A DNA stretch of 64,000 nt from Microbacterium sp. zg-Y1090 (GCF_030246945.1 NZ_CP126742.1:1240001-1304000); one strand, 5' to 3'; shown: positions 34,025-41,774, counted from the stretch's first letter. A program made the numbers and translations. The notes: generated by a model not told the origin, from the sequence alone.

Positions 34025-34855
34025 TCAACTGCCGAATACGCGAGTGTACAAGTCCACCGCGAACGGAACACCCACCGAGAGGATGGCGACGAGCAGGACG
34101 CCGCCCCAGAGCATCCGTATGCGTCTCGCCGACTCGACTTCGCGACGCAGTTCGCTGAACCTCTGCGCATCGACAAGCGGCTGAGGCTGCGATGACCATG
34201 TCGCCTCGTCGCGGACAACCGCCGTCACCGCCGTCAGCTTCGCCGGGTTGAGAAGCGGCTTTTGCTTCTTCAGCCACCGCAGGAGCTGGGGCGCCGCCAA
34301 CACCGCGACATCCTCCGGCTGCTCTCGAATCGTGATCTCCTTGGCGCCGACGATGACGATGGCTCCGCGCACGGGGACGTCGATGCCGGCCGCGGTCGAC
34401 AGCAGCTTGCGCGTTCTCTCAATCTCGTACCGCGTGTTGCGAAGATGGTCGGTCTTCTGACCATTGACCAGTAGCCGCCGGCTGCCCACCCAGATCCGCG
34501 CGCCCTCGTGGAGCTTCGTATTGATGGTGAACACGCCGGCGGCGCCGACGACAACGTGGTCGATGTCGCTGCCTCGGGTTCCGATGGGCACGGAGTGGAG
34601 AACGGCCCAGCCCTCGTCGAGCGACTCAAGGCGGGTTGCCGCGTCGAGTTCGCCCAGCGTTCCCAGATACCAGGAGCGCGAGTCCTCCGACAGGGGCGAT
34701 CTGCCGAAGCATCGGGCGAGGGCTGAGCGCGGATGCACCTGACTCTGAACGCTGAGGCACTCGGCCATCACGGATGCCGCGGCAACCGTCCCGAAGACCG
34801 GCGCAGCCGCAGGAGAGGAGTCCGGGGACAGCTGAGGGGCAGGTTCGGTCGTCAT
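34025..34855 (-). CDS. NERD domain protein with C-terminal membrane anchor
   Basis: A 276-residue protein. The NERD (nuclease-related) domain spans about residues 65-170; its core is RGSDIDHVVVGAAGVFTIN followed by Thr-Lys, matching the D...T-K nuclease-like motif. A C-terminal transmembrane helix (about 245-265) anchors it. The N-terminal 60 residues are low-complexity. NERD proteins are predicted nucleases with uncertain roles. ATG 34855 has TAGACT 7 bases upstream. It lies between repeat sites B and C. Confidence 0.85.
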   Translation of the reverse strand: MTTEPAPQLSPDSSPAAAPVFGTVAAASVMAECLSVQSQVHPRSALARCFGRSPLSEDSRSWYLGTLGELDAATRLESLDEGWAVLHSVPIGTRGSDIDHVVVGAAGVFTINTKLHEGARIWVGSRRLLVNGQKTDHLRNTRYEIERTRKLLSTAAGIDVPVRGAIVIVGAKEITIREQPEDVAVLAAPQLLRWLKKQKPLLNPAKLTAVTAVVRDEATWSSQPQPLVDAQRFSELRREVESARRIRMLWGGVLLVAILSVGVPFAVDLYTRVFGS

Positions 34856-34921
34856 CGAGTCGAGTCTAGGGAGCGCGGGGCGTACCGTTCCGCGCCGACG
34901 AGCGATACGCGCCGCCCGCCC

Positions 34922-34948
34922 GGTCGTTGAGCGACGGAGTTCTCCGTC
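34922..34948 (+). repeat. 31-bp dispersed repeat, site C (diverged copy merging into a hairpin)
   Basis: GGTCGTTGAGC (34922-34932) is followed by GACGGAGTTCTCCGTC, a perfect 7-bp palindrome with a 2-base centre, in place of the usual 3' half. It lies 12 bases beyond the VOC gene stop and could act as its terminator. Confidence 0.7.
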
Positions 34949-34960
34949 AATGTCCGACGA

Positions 34961-35362
34961 TCAGGCAGCGGAACCCTTCATCATCGCGAGCTGGATGAGG
35001 TTGCCGCATGTGTCGTCGAAGACGGCGACGGCCACGTTTCCGTAGTCCGTCACGTCTTGCGTGAATCTCACGCCGAGCTCCTTCATGCGCGCGACTTCCC
35101 TGTCGATGTCGTCGACGGCGAACTGCGTGAACGGGATGCCGTCCTCGACCAGAGCGGCCTTGAACGCCTTTGCGGCGGGGTGCTGATCGGGTTCGAGCAG
35201 CACCTGGACGCCGTTCGGATCGGCGGGGCTGCTCACCGTCAGCCAGCGGTACTCGCCGGTCGGCACATCGACCTGTTTCATGAAGCCGAGCTTCTCGGTG
35301 TAGAAATCGAGCGCCTTCGACTGCTCGTCAACGTAGACGCTGGTCGTCGTGATGCGGATCAT
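34961..35362 (-). CDS. VOC (glyoxalase/bleomycin resistance) family protein
   Basis: A 133-residue two-module VOC protein. The first module has SVYVDEQSKALDFYTEKLGF, the second PFTQFAVDDIDREVARMKE and VAVFDDTCGNLIQL, which places a metal-ligand Glu/Asp-type end near the C-terminus. Its ATG overlaps the ArsR stop by ATGA, so regulator and VOC protein are made together. Function may be binding or conversion of a small molecule; the substrate is unknown. Confidence 0.9.
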   Translation of the reverse strand: MIRITTTSVYVDEQSKALDFYTEKLGFMKQVDVPTGEYRWLTVSSPADPNGVQVLLEPDQHPAAKAFKAALVEDGIPFTQFAVDDIDREVARMKELGVRFTQDVTDYGNVAVAVFDDTCGNLIQLAMMKGSAA

Positions 35363-35649
35363 GATGCGGATTCCTTTCGCTGCCACCGCGCGGCGATCGC
35401 CGCGAGTGGTTCGGTGTGGAGGTCATGGAACTTGTATCGGCCCTCGCGGCGCGTGCGGATGAGGCCCGCGGATTCGAGGACCTCGAGGTGCTGTGACACG
35501 GCCTGGCGGGATGAGGTCACCCCGTGCTTCATGGTGAGTCGCCCGCAGATCTCGAAGAGCGTCTGGCCGTCGCGATCGACGAGCTCGTCCAGGATCAGTC
35601 GGCGCGTCGCATCCGAAAGCGCCCGATAGAGTTCTGCGTCCTGATCCAC
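35359..35649 (-). CDS. ArsR-type winged-helix regulator
   Basis: A 96-residue winged-helix repressor. The fold is recognisable from LYRALSDATRRLILDELVD, the recognition helix region TSSRQAVSQHLEVLESAGL and the wing IRTRREGRYKFHDL. No paired-cysteine metal site (CxC) is present, so it probably senses something other than arsenite. GTG 35649 is preceded by a complete promoter with an operator-like palindrome, suggesting self-regulation of this gene and the coupled VOC gene. Confidence 0.92.
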   Translation of the reverse strand: MDQDAELYRALSDATRRLILDELVDRDGQTLFEICGRLTMKHGVTSSRQAVSQHLEVLESAGLIRTRREGRYKFHDLHTEPLAAIAARWQRKESAS

Positions 35650-35655
35650 GCGCCC

Positions 35656-35685
35656 ACGTTATGCAAGTATCCACTTGCCTGTCAA
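35656..35685 (-). promoter_or_regulatory. Promoter and operator of the ArsR-VOC operon
   Basis: On the minus strand TTGACA (35685-35680) and TAACGT (35661-35656) are 18 bases apart. The spacer holds GCAAGT-GGAT-ACTTGC (35678-35663), a perfect inverted repeat. TAACGT ends 6 bases before GTG 35649, so the transcript is probably leaderless. Confidence 0.8.
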
Positions 35686-35691
35686 CGGCCC

Positions 35692-35764
35692 GGTCGTTGA
35701 GCGAGCGCAGCGAGACGAAACGGCCGCAACACGGGTCGTTGAGCGAGCGCAGCGAGACGAAACG
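35692..35764 (+). repeat. 31-bp dispersed repeat, site D (two full copies)
   Basis: Full copies at 35692-35722 and 35734-35764 both have C instead of A in the middle (GCGAGCGCAGCGAG). They lie between the ArsR promoter and the 3' end of the S51 peptidase gene. Confidence 0.9.
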
Positions 35765-35772
35765 CTCGGGAC

Positions 35773-36432
35773 TCATCCGAGCCGCGCCCAGCGCCCCTCC
35801 GAGATGACGTCGATCGTCCCATCCACGACGCGGACCGCGGTCTCGTCATCCATGACATACGCGGGGATGCCGATCTGTGCCGCCCAGCGCTCCGCGGCAT
35901 CCATCGTGTTCGTGGGGAAGACGTCGAGGTGCGGGAAGATCGCGAAGTCGACGACCCCGAGGGTCGTGTCGTCCGGCGCCGACGGCCACTCGACGAAGTA
36001 GTCGCCGATGCGCGGGGTCAGCACCATGCTGCCCGCGCTCACCCCCACCCACACGGTGTCGGTGAGTGACGGGAGCGAGTCGGCCAGCCCGGACGCCCGC
36101 ATCCAGTGCGCGAGGTAGGTCGCCTCGCCGCCGTCGACGAGGAGGACATCGGCGTCGCCCACCCACCCCTGCCAGCGCTCCGGCGCGATGGTGGGCAGCG
36201 CGGTGAGTTCCAGAAGGCCGATCGACTTCCAAGGGAGCGAGGTCATCCCGCCCGATGGCGGCAGACCGCTGACGAAGCGGCGCGCCGAGACGGGACCGCA
36301 CAGCGGATGGCCCCATTGGGCGGTGGGGATGCAGAGGGCGGACGCCTCCTCGATGTCGGTGCCGAGCATCTCGAGGAGCGCAGCGCGGATGCTGTCGTTG
36401 GTGATGCCGCCAGACGTGAGGAGAAGCTTCAT
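35773..36432 (-). CDS. Peptidase S51-like (Type 1 glutamine amidotransferase-like) protein
   Basis: A 219-residue protein of the dipeptidase E/cyanophycinase fold. The nucleophile Ser is in VWVGVSAGSMVL (about residue 128), preceded by VDGGEATYLAHWM, which marks the beta-strand with the G-G-x-T/S loop. ATG 36432 has no clear ribosome-binding site. Family enzymes cleave Asp-X dipeptides or related bonds; the specificity here is unknown. Confidence 0.85.
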   Translation of the reverse strand: MKLLLTSGGITNDSIRAALLEMLGTDIEEASALCIPTAQWGHPLCGPVSARRFVSGLPPSGGMTSLPWKSIGLLELTALPTIAPERWQGWVGDADVLLVDGGEATYLAHWMRASGLADSLPSLTDTVWVGVSAGSMVLTPRIGDYFVEWPSAPDDTTLGVVDFAIFPHLDVFPTNTMDAAERWAAQIGIPAYVMDDETAVRVVDGTIDVISEGRWARLG

Positions 36433-36532
36433 CGTGCCCCCGGAGGTGAGAGGTGGGTGCGCTGATGCTACGTCCCCCTCGCAGGGCGCGCCCAGACCCT
36501 GCCGCGTTCGCGCGCCGTGGGACGATGGCGGT

Positions 36533-37222
36533 ATGGCTTTGCACTTGCTCACCGGCGCCGGCTCCGGCATCGGCGCCGCCCTCGCCGCGCGCCTGCAGGC
36601 ACGTGGCGACGATCTCATCCTGCTCGCGCGCAGCGACGCCCGTGCGGCGGAGCTGCGGGAACGGTTTCCCGGTGCTCAGACGATCGTCGCCGACTTGGCG
36701 GCGCCGGGCGAGCTTGCCGCGGCGCTCACGCGGCACGACCTCCCCGGCCGCCTGGACTCGCTGCTCCACGTCGCGGGCGTGGTCGACCTGGGCCAGGTGG
36801 CCGAGCTCACCGTCGCGAAGTGGGCATCGCAGCTCGACGTGAACCTCGTCGCGCCGGCTGAGCTGACCCGGCTGCTGCTGCCGGCGCTGCGCGCGGCGAA
36901 GGGCCAGGTGGTGTTCGTCAACTCCGGCGCCGGACTGCGTGCGGCGCCCGACTGGGCGGCCTACGCGGCATCCAAGCACGGACTTAAGGCGCTCGCCGAC
37001 AGCCTGCGCGCCGAGGAGTCGCCGCACGGCGTGCGGGTGTCGTCGGTGTATCCCGGGCGCACCGCCACGGCGATGCAGGAGCGCGTGCACGAGCAGGAAG
37101 GACGCGATTACGACCCGGCCGGCTTCATCGATGCGGACTCGGTCGTCACGAGCATCCTCACCGTGCTGGACCTGCCTCGCGACGCGCAGATCCCCGACCT
37201 GACGATCCGACCGGGCGTCTGA
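36533..37222 (+). CDS. Short-chain dehydrogenase/reductase
   Basis: A 229-residue classical SDR. The cofactor loop is TGAGSGIGAALA (about residues 7-18), the Ser of the catalytic triad is in FVNSGAGLR, and the Tyr/Lys pair is in YAASKHGLKALAD. LARSDARAAEL after the second strand, with Arg residues, suggests NADP(H). GACGAT lies 6 bases before ATG 36533. The substrate is unknown; an alpha/beta hydrolase gene follows at a 42-base gap. Confidence 0.93.
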   Translation: MALHLLTGAGSGIGAALAARLQARGDDLILLARSDARAAELRERFPGAQTIVADLAAPGELAAALTRHDLPGRLDSLLHVAGVVDLGQVAELTVAKWASQLDVNLVAPAELTRLLLPALRAAKGQVVFVNSGAGLRAAPDWAAYAASKHGLKALADSLRAEESPHGVRVSSVYPGRTATAMQERVHEQEGRDYDPAGFIDADSVVTSILTVLDLPRDAQIPDLTIRPGV

Positions 37223-37264
37223 CGGGAGTGGGCGGGTCCAGGCTCCGGGGGTCATGATGTATTC

Positions 37265-38134
37265 ATGTCAGTGACCGCACTCACGGTGCCGCGGCCCCCG
37301 CACGTCGTCCGGCTCGGCAGCGGAACCCCAGTGGTGTTCGTGCACGGCAACGGCGTGGATCACCGGATGATGCTGGCGCTGGATGCCGCCTTCGACGAGT
37401 CCGGGCTGTGGGAACGCATCTACCTCGATCTGCCCGGGTTCGGTGCGACGCCGGCGCTGGATGCCCCAGGTGGATTGTCCCAGCTCGCCGACTGGCTCGA
37501 TGAGGCAGTAGGCGGATTGCTCGGCTCCACGCCGTTCGCCGTGGTGGGCGCGTCGCTCGGCGGCCTGCTCGCCCGCGATCTGGTCGCGCGTCGGCCCGAC
37601 CAGTGCCTCGGCATGGCGCTGCTGGCTCCTGTCGTGGACTCGGTGCGCGAGAACCGATTGGTCCCACCGCACGCCGTTCTGGTCGAGGACGCCGCGCTCG
37701 TCGCCGGGTTGAGCGCCGCCGATGCCGAGGCCTACACCGAGTTGGCCGTCGTGCAGTCCCGGGAGAACTGGGAACGCTTCCGACGGTCGGTGCTCCCCGG
37801 CCTGCAGAGCGCCGACGTGCGCGCCATGGCGCGCCTGGCGAAGGACTACGCCCTGCCCGCGCTACCCGACGATCACCTCGCCGGCTTCGATCGTCCGGTG
37901 CTGATGCTGACCGGTCGTCAGGACGCCGTGGTCGGCTATGAGGATCAGTGGGCGCTCGCGCAGCGCTTCCCCCGTGCGACGTATGCCGTGCTCGACGGGG
38001 CCGGCCACAACCTGGAGAACGATCAGCCCGACCTCGTGCAGGCGCACCTGGCCCGGTGGGCGCAGCAGATGACGGAGTACGCGACGGCCGACCGTGCACA
38101 CCGGCGGTCGGGCGCTCGCCCCGAGCAGTCCTGA
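37265..38134 (+). CDS. Alpha/beta hydrolase
   Basis: A 289-residue hydrolase. The oxyanion region is VFVHGNGVDH, the nucleophile elbow VVGASLGGLLARDL (Ser about residue 97), the acid probably Asp in TGRQDAVVGYE, and the His in DGAGHNLENDQP. A helical cap lies between (about 125-195). The last 15 residues are basic and disordered. CATGAT lies 6 bases before ATG 37265. The gene ends 3 bases before the next start. Confidence 0.92.
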   Translation: MSVTALTVPRPPHVVRLGSGTPVVFVHGNGVDHRMMLALDAAFDESGLWERIYLDLPGFGATPALDAPGGLSQLADWLDEAVGGLLGSTPFAVVGASLGGLLARDLVARRPDQCLGMALLAPVVDSVRENRLVPPHAVLVEDAALVAGLSAADAEAYTELAVVQSRENWERFRRSVLPGLQSADVRAMARLAKDYALPALPDDHLAGFDRPVLMLTGRQDAVVGYEDQWALAQRFPRATYAVLDGAGHNLENDQPDLVQAHLARWAQQMTEYATADRAHRRSGARPEQS

Positions 38135-38137
38135 GCC

Positions 38138-38719
38138 ATGCCCTTCACCCTCGCCGCGCCCGTTCACAGTGAGTTCGTCATCAAGAAGAGCCGCTTTCTG
38201 GGGTGCGTCGAGCCGGTCGCGGGACGTGAAGCTGCCGTCGCGCGGGTGCAGGAGCTGTGGGCCGAGCATCCGGACGCCCGTCACATCTGCTGGGCGCTGA
38301 TGGCCGGCGGCCACTCCGCCGCCAACGACGACGGCGAGCCGAGCGGCACCGCGGGCCGCCCCATGCTCGAGGTGCTGCGGCACCAGGAGCTCGAGGGAGT
38401 GCTCGCCACCGTGGTGCGGTACTTCGGCGGCGTGAAGCTGGGTGCGGGAGGGCTCGTCCGCGCATACACGGATGCCGTGGCGCAGGCGCTCCTCGGTGCC
38501 GAGCGCGTGCCGCTCATCCGCACGCGGATGCTGCGCGTCTCGGTGCCCTACGCGCAGGAGGGCGCCGTGCGCCGCGAGCTCGAGGTCGCCGGCGCGGAGC
38601 TCGGAGAGGCCAGCCACGGGGTCGAGGTCGAGCTGAGCTTCGCCGTGCCCGAGGATCGCGCCGGTGACCTGGCCGCGCGCGTGGACGACATCTGCCAGGG
38701 TCGCGCGGTCTGGCACTGA
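38138..38719 (+). CDS. YigZ/IMPACT family protein
   Basis: A 193-residue protein of the UPF0029/IMPACT family. The N-terminal domain has FVIKKSRFLG and DDGEPSGTAGRPML, and the family signature is VRYFGGVKLGAGGLVRAY (about residues 91-108). A C-terminal ferredoxin-like DUF1949 domain follows. Family members bind RNA or ribosome-associated factors; the bacterial role is unclear. It begins 3 bases after the hydrolase stop, so it is in the same operon. Confidence 0.94.
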   Translation: MPFTLAAPVHSEFVIKKSRFLGCVEPVAGREAAVARVQELWAEHPDARHICWALMAGGHSAANDDGEPSGTAGRPMLEVLRHQELEGVLATVVRYFGGVKLGAGGLVRAYTDAVAQALLGAERVPLIRTRMLRVSVPYAQEGAVRRELEVAGAELGEASHGVEVELSFAVPEDRAGDLAARVDDICQGRAVWH

Positions 38720-38766
38720 ACGCCGCTGTGGTCCGGGTCGCCCCTGTGGTGGCGTAGACTGATTCT

Positions 38767-38829
38767 CGATAGGCGGATTTCTCATCCGTCTCGCCCCGGC
38801 CGCGTGGTAACGGTCGGGGCTTTCTCTTT
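38767..38829 (+). ncRNA. Candidate two-hairpin small RNA
   Basis: TAGACT (38755-38760) could be a -10 element for a start near 38767. The region then holds a 7-bp hairpin (38772-38778 with 38784-38790, loop TTCTC, one G-T pair) and a 9-bp GC hairpin (38794-38802 with 38811-38819, loop of 8), followed by CTTTCTCTTT, which is a canonical intrinsic-terminator ending. No ORF fits. It could alternatively be only the terminator of the upstream operon. The rest of this 311-base gap is the repeat cluster at 38853-38999. Confidence 0.5.
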
Positions 38830-38852
38830 GCCCGGGGCCGGCCTGCCGGCAT

Positions 38853-38999
38853 GGACACCGCGTTTCGTCTCGCTTCGCTCGCTCAACGACCGAGGGGGTG
38901 CTCGCTCAACGACCGAGGGCCTGCCCGCACGGACACCGCGTTTCGTCTCGCTTCGCTCGCTCAACGACCGAAGGGGTGCCCGCTCAACGACCGAGGGGC
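38853..38999 (-). repeat. 31-bp dispersed repeat, site E: 78-bp tandem duplication in inverted orientation
   Basis: Full inverted copies at 38861-38891 and 38939-38969 and truncated ones at 38901-38914 and 38981-38992 form two successive 78-bp units (GGACACCGCG, full copy, truncated copy). Orientation is opposite to sites A-D. Confidence 0.9.
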
Positions 39000-39030
39000 C
39001 GCAGGCGCCGGCATCCGATAGCGTCGAACG

Positions 39031-39639
39031 ATGACTCCCGACGAACACCGCTTCAATGCGCTGATCCTGATGTTCGCCAACCTGCAGCGCCTCATGGTCT
39101 TCCACAACGCCCTCGCCATGCGGGACGGGCGTGAGCTGGATGCCGCCCTGGCAGAGGAACTCACCTCACGGCTCGACCTCGTCGGTGCGGTGATCGCACG
39201 CGCGAGCGAGGCCAAAGCCGTGAGTGAGGCGGATGCCGCGGAGGTGCTGCCGGTCGTGCCGTATCTGCAGCACGAGGTGCGCGCCCTGCTCGACACTCCG
39301 GTCGACGCCGACCTCGGGATCCAGGCCGCCCTCGGCGCGGCAGAGGTGTACGCGTCGATGTGGATCGACGAGGGCACCATCCAGATGGGGACGGTGTTCG
39401 ACCGACCGCAGTGGGTCGATCGGTCGATGCAGAACAAGCCGATGTTCATCTCGCTTCGCAACCGGGCGAACGCCGCGGTCGTGGCCGCGTCGACCGGCGA
39501 GTACTCCGACGACGTGCGTGCCGACATCGCCGACCACGCGCAGGCCGCACGCAACAACCGCGCGCAGGCGCTCGCGCAGATCGATGGACTGCCGATCATG
39601 CTCGACGGACGGGATGCGCGCGAACCCTCCCGGGCCTGA
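39031..39639 (+). CDS. Conserved hypothetical protein, helical
   Basis: A 202-residue protein that I do not recognise. It is soluble and predominantly helical by composition, starting TPDEHRFNALILMFANLQRL and containing DEGTIQMGTVFDRPQWVDRS. It has no signal peptide, cysteine or nucleotide-binding motif. ATG 39031 has TAGCGT 6 bases upstream. A second small unknown gene follows after 67 bases. Confidence 0.7.
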   Translation: MTPDEHRFNALILMFANLQRLMVFHNALAMRDGRELDAALAEELTSRLDLVGAVIARASEAKAVSEADAAEVLPVVPYLQHEVRALLDTPVDADLGIQAALGAAEVYASMWIDEGTIQMGTVFDRPQWVDRSMQNKPMFISLRNRANAAVVAASTGEYSDDVRADIADHAQAARNNRAQALAQIDGLPIMLDGRDAREPSRA

Positions 39640-39706
39640 ACGCCGTCGCCCCAGGGCGAGCGATCCTCTTGAGCCCCGAAGGCCGGGGCACCGAAGGAGT
39701 ATCGCC

Positions 39707-39985
39707 ATGCCCGTAAACACCACCGACGACCGCGTGCAGCGCCTCGAACGCCTGTTGTTCGACGAGGACCCGATAGGTCTGGACTACGAGGGGACGAACC
39801 CCGACGAGTATCACCCCGAGGCGGTGGAGATCGCCCCGCGGATGGCAGCGGTCCGCTCGTACGACGACACCCTGACACTCGTGCACCGCGTGTTCATCGC
39901 GATGTTCGGGCGCGACATCGCCGGTCCGCGCCGGCGTTACCAGCGCATCGCCGAACGCGTCTGGGAGCTGTGGCGCGCGCAGTGA
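39707..39985 (+). CDS. Small conserved hypothetical protein
   Basis: A 92-residue acidic, helical protein (RVQRLERLLFDEDPIGLDYE at the N-terminus, RYQRIAERVWELWRAQ at the end). No motif is recognised. GAAGGAG lies 8 bases before ATG 39707, and a small GCCCCG/CGGGGC stem lies upstream at 39674-39690. Probably cotranscribed with the preceding unknown gene. Confidence 0.65.
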   Translation: MPVNTTDDRVQRLERLLFDEDPIGLDYEGTNPDEYHPEAVEIAPRMAAVRSYDDTLTLVHRVFIAMFGRDIAGPRRRYQRIAERVWELWRAQ

Positions 39986-40032
39986 CCGGCGGGACCGCCC
40001 GCACCTGATCGGGTGGATGCCGCGGCGGCCGG

Positions 40033-41004
40033 TCACGCCGTGGCGGCATCCCACCGGTCGAGCACGCGCGTGCCGGTGAGGGTGAGCCACTTCGACGGCT
40101 CGCCCTCGCCGGCATCCACGTCGAACCACGTGCGGCCCGGGAGGGGAGCGCCCTGCAGCCACGTGCCGTCGGGCCGGCGCGCGTCGCGCACCACGGCGAC
40201 GGCGTCGGCCATGCGGGCGTCGGGCGCGCGGCCCTCGTGCAGCGCGACGTCGCGGAAGTGGTCCAGTGCGGTGAGGGCGCTGTACCGATGGCGGGTGGGG
40301 GCGACGAACCGCGACACGAACTCTCCCACCGGCTCGCCGGTGCTGAGGCGGTAGAGCAGGCGCCGCTCGAGCAGGTACTCCTCGCCGCCATGGCGGGCAT
40401 CGCGCGCCGTGGTGTCTCCGGTGAGCTTCTCGTAGGCGAGCAGCCCACGCACGGCGTTGAGGGTCGAATGGAACGATGAGCGCACCGAGTGGCCCTCTTC
40501 GGCTTCGCAGTTCCACCCGCCGTCAGCCAGCCGGTGCTCTACGAACCACCGAGCGAGCGGTGCGACGGCGACCCCGAGCCACGCGCCGGATGCCAGCGTG
40601 TACGAGTTGATGCAGATGTCGACCTCCCCGCCCCAGTAGGGGAGGTCGTTGTACTCCCAGCGGCTGTTCGCGGCGAGGCGCTCGGCGGTGTCGCCGAGGG
40701 CGGCGGCATCCACGCCCCATTCGCGCAGGTCCTTGAGGCTCCAGGTCGTGGCGATCCACGGCTGGCCCGGCTGCTGCATCTCCTCGCTGTCGAAGAACCC
40801 GGCCGGGAAGAACGCACCGCCGGCCCATTGGCCGTCGGGGTCCTGGTGCGACAGGAGACGTGCCCCGAAGCCCTCGACGAGAACGCGTGCGCGCGTGCGC
40901 TGCCACACCTCGTCAGGTGCGCCCGCCAGGTCGCGCTCCACCTGCCATCGCAGGGCCGGGTCGGAGTCGAGCAGCCAGTCGAGCACCCGTGGGTCGGTCG
41001 TCAT
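40033..41004 (-). CDS. Alpha/alpha-toroid (squalene cyclase/prenyltransferase-like) protein, unknown function
   Basis: A 323-residue protein with repeated helical-hairpin segments ending in the motif DG-x-W: QDPDGQWAGG, LADGGWNCEAEEG and RRPDGTWLQG. This is the pattern of terpene-cyclase or prenyltransferase barrels. The DxDD cyclase motif is not seen, so it is not an evident squalene cyclase. Conserved His/Cys/Glu in GWNCEAEEGHSVRSSFHSTL suggest a binding or catalytic site. ATG 41004 has TATCGT 6 bases upstream. Confidence 0.7.
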   Translation of the reverse strand: MTTDPRVLDWLLDSDPALRWQVERDLAGAPDEVWQRTRARVLVEGFGARLLSHQDPDGQWAGGAFFPAGFFDSEEMQQPGQPWIATTWSLKDLREWGVDAAALGDTAERLAANSRWEYNDLPYWGGEVDICINSYTLASGAWLGVAVAPLARWFVEHRLADGGWNCEAEEGHSVRSSFHSTLNAVRGLLAYEKLTGDTTARDARHGGEEYLLERRLLYRLSTGEPVGEFVSRFVAPTRHRYSALTALDHFRDVALHEGRAPDARMADAVAVVRDARRPDGTWLQGAPLPGRTWFDVDAGEGEPSKWLTLTGTRVLDRWDAATA

Positions 41005-41076
41005 GAGGGCACGATAGACCGGTCGCGAGTCCGGTGTCAGCAGGTGCCGCGAGCAGCGGTGTGCGCGTGCCGGGGT

Positions 41077-41583
41077 TCAGCCGCGCGACCCTGCTGCCGC
41101 GAGCCCAGCGGCCCAGGCGTGCGCGCGCTCGATCTCGCCCTCGAGCAGCGGACCCTCGTACCCGTGCACGCGGAAGGTCGCTGGCTTGAGGGCGGTGTCG
41201 AAGCCCAGCCTGCGCAGCTCGCGGCGGGCGGATGCGGCGGCCGAGCCGGGCAGACGAGGCTTGTCGACCCGCGTGTCGAACGCTGCCGCGGGGATCGAGG
41301 CTAGGCCGGCGGTGAGCCCGGCGAGCCACTCGCGGATCCCGCGCTCGGGCGCATGCGGCGCACCGTGCGAGGTGACGGCTTCGGCGCGGGTGGCCGGCCG
41401 CGGCATCGAGAACGCGTGCGTCGGACCGCCGACGACGAGCAGGTCGTAGCCGTCCAGCGACGCCGGGGCGGAATCCGATTCGACCACATCCACCGTTCCG
41501 GTTCCGGCAAGCGTCTCTGCCACTGCTCGCGCGATCTTCTCCGTGTTACCCCACAGCGATTCATAGACGATCAGTGCACGCAT
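41077..41583 (-). CDS. Flavodoxin family protein
   Basis: A 168-residue flavodoxin-fold protein. The FMN phosphate loop is VYESLWGNTEKIARAVAE near the N-terminus and the isoalloxazine loop includes VVGGPTHAFSMPRP. Total length and lack of a partner reductase resemble stand-alone actinobacterial flavodoxin-like proteins. GGGAGG lies 7 bases before ATG 41583. Electron partner unknown. Confidence 0.9.
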   Translation of the reverse strand: MRALIVYESLWGNTEKIARAVAETLAGTGTVDVVESDSAPASLDGYDLLVVGGPTHAFSMPRPATRAEAVTSHGAPHAPERGIREWLAGLTAGLASIPAAAFDTRVDKPRLPGSAAASARRELRRLGFDTALKPATFRVHGYEGPLLEGEIERAHAWAAGLAAAGSRG

Positions 41584-41684
41584 GTCGCCACCTCCCGCAC
41601 GACTGTCCTGTGCTGTCCGACGCTCAGTCACCATCACTCGCAGGCTAGTCCTCGAACAGGGCCAGCGGTGGGACCCTTTACGCG

Positions 41685-41734
41685 CCCCGAACCTGAGGAT
41701 GCGTGGGTTCGGGGACGGATACGCGCCCCGAACC
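41685..41734. other. Mutually exclusive hairpins between the GIY-YIG and flavodoxin genes
   Basis: CCCCGAACC occurs at 41685-41693 and 41726-41734, and its complement GGTTCGGGG at 41706-41714 lies between them, so either copy can pair with the centre. The most likely role is termination of the GIY-YIG transcript on the minus strand. The rest of this 191-base gap holds a TAGCCT hexamer near 41650 that could be the flavodoxin promoter. Confidence 0.5.
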
Positions 41735-41774
41735 CCGAGGCGGGCGGGATCCGCGACGCGGCCGAGCGCGGCGG

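Noticed and set aside
33391..35649. GNAT, NERD and VOC genes considered as a defence system
   Set aside because: No restriction, helicase, toxin-antitoxin or effector partners are present; NERD alone is not enough.
33313..38999. Repeats considered as a CRISPR array
   Set aside because: Spacing is irregular, copies flank genes, orientation changes and no cas genes are present.
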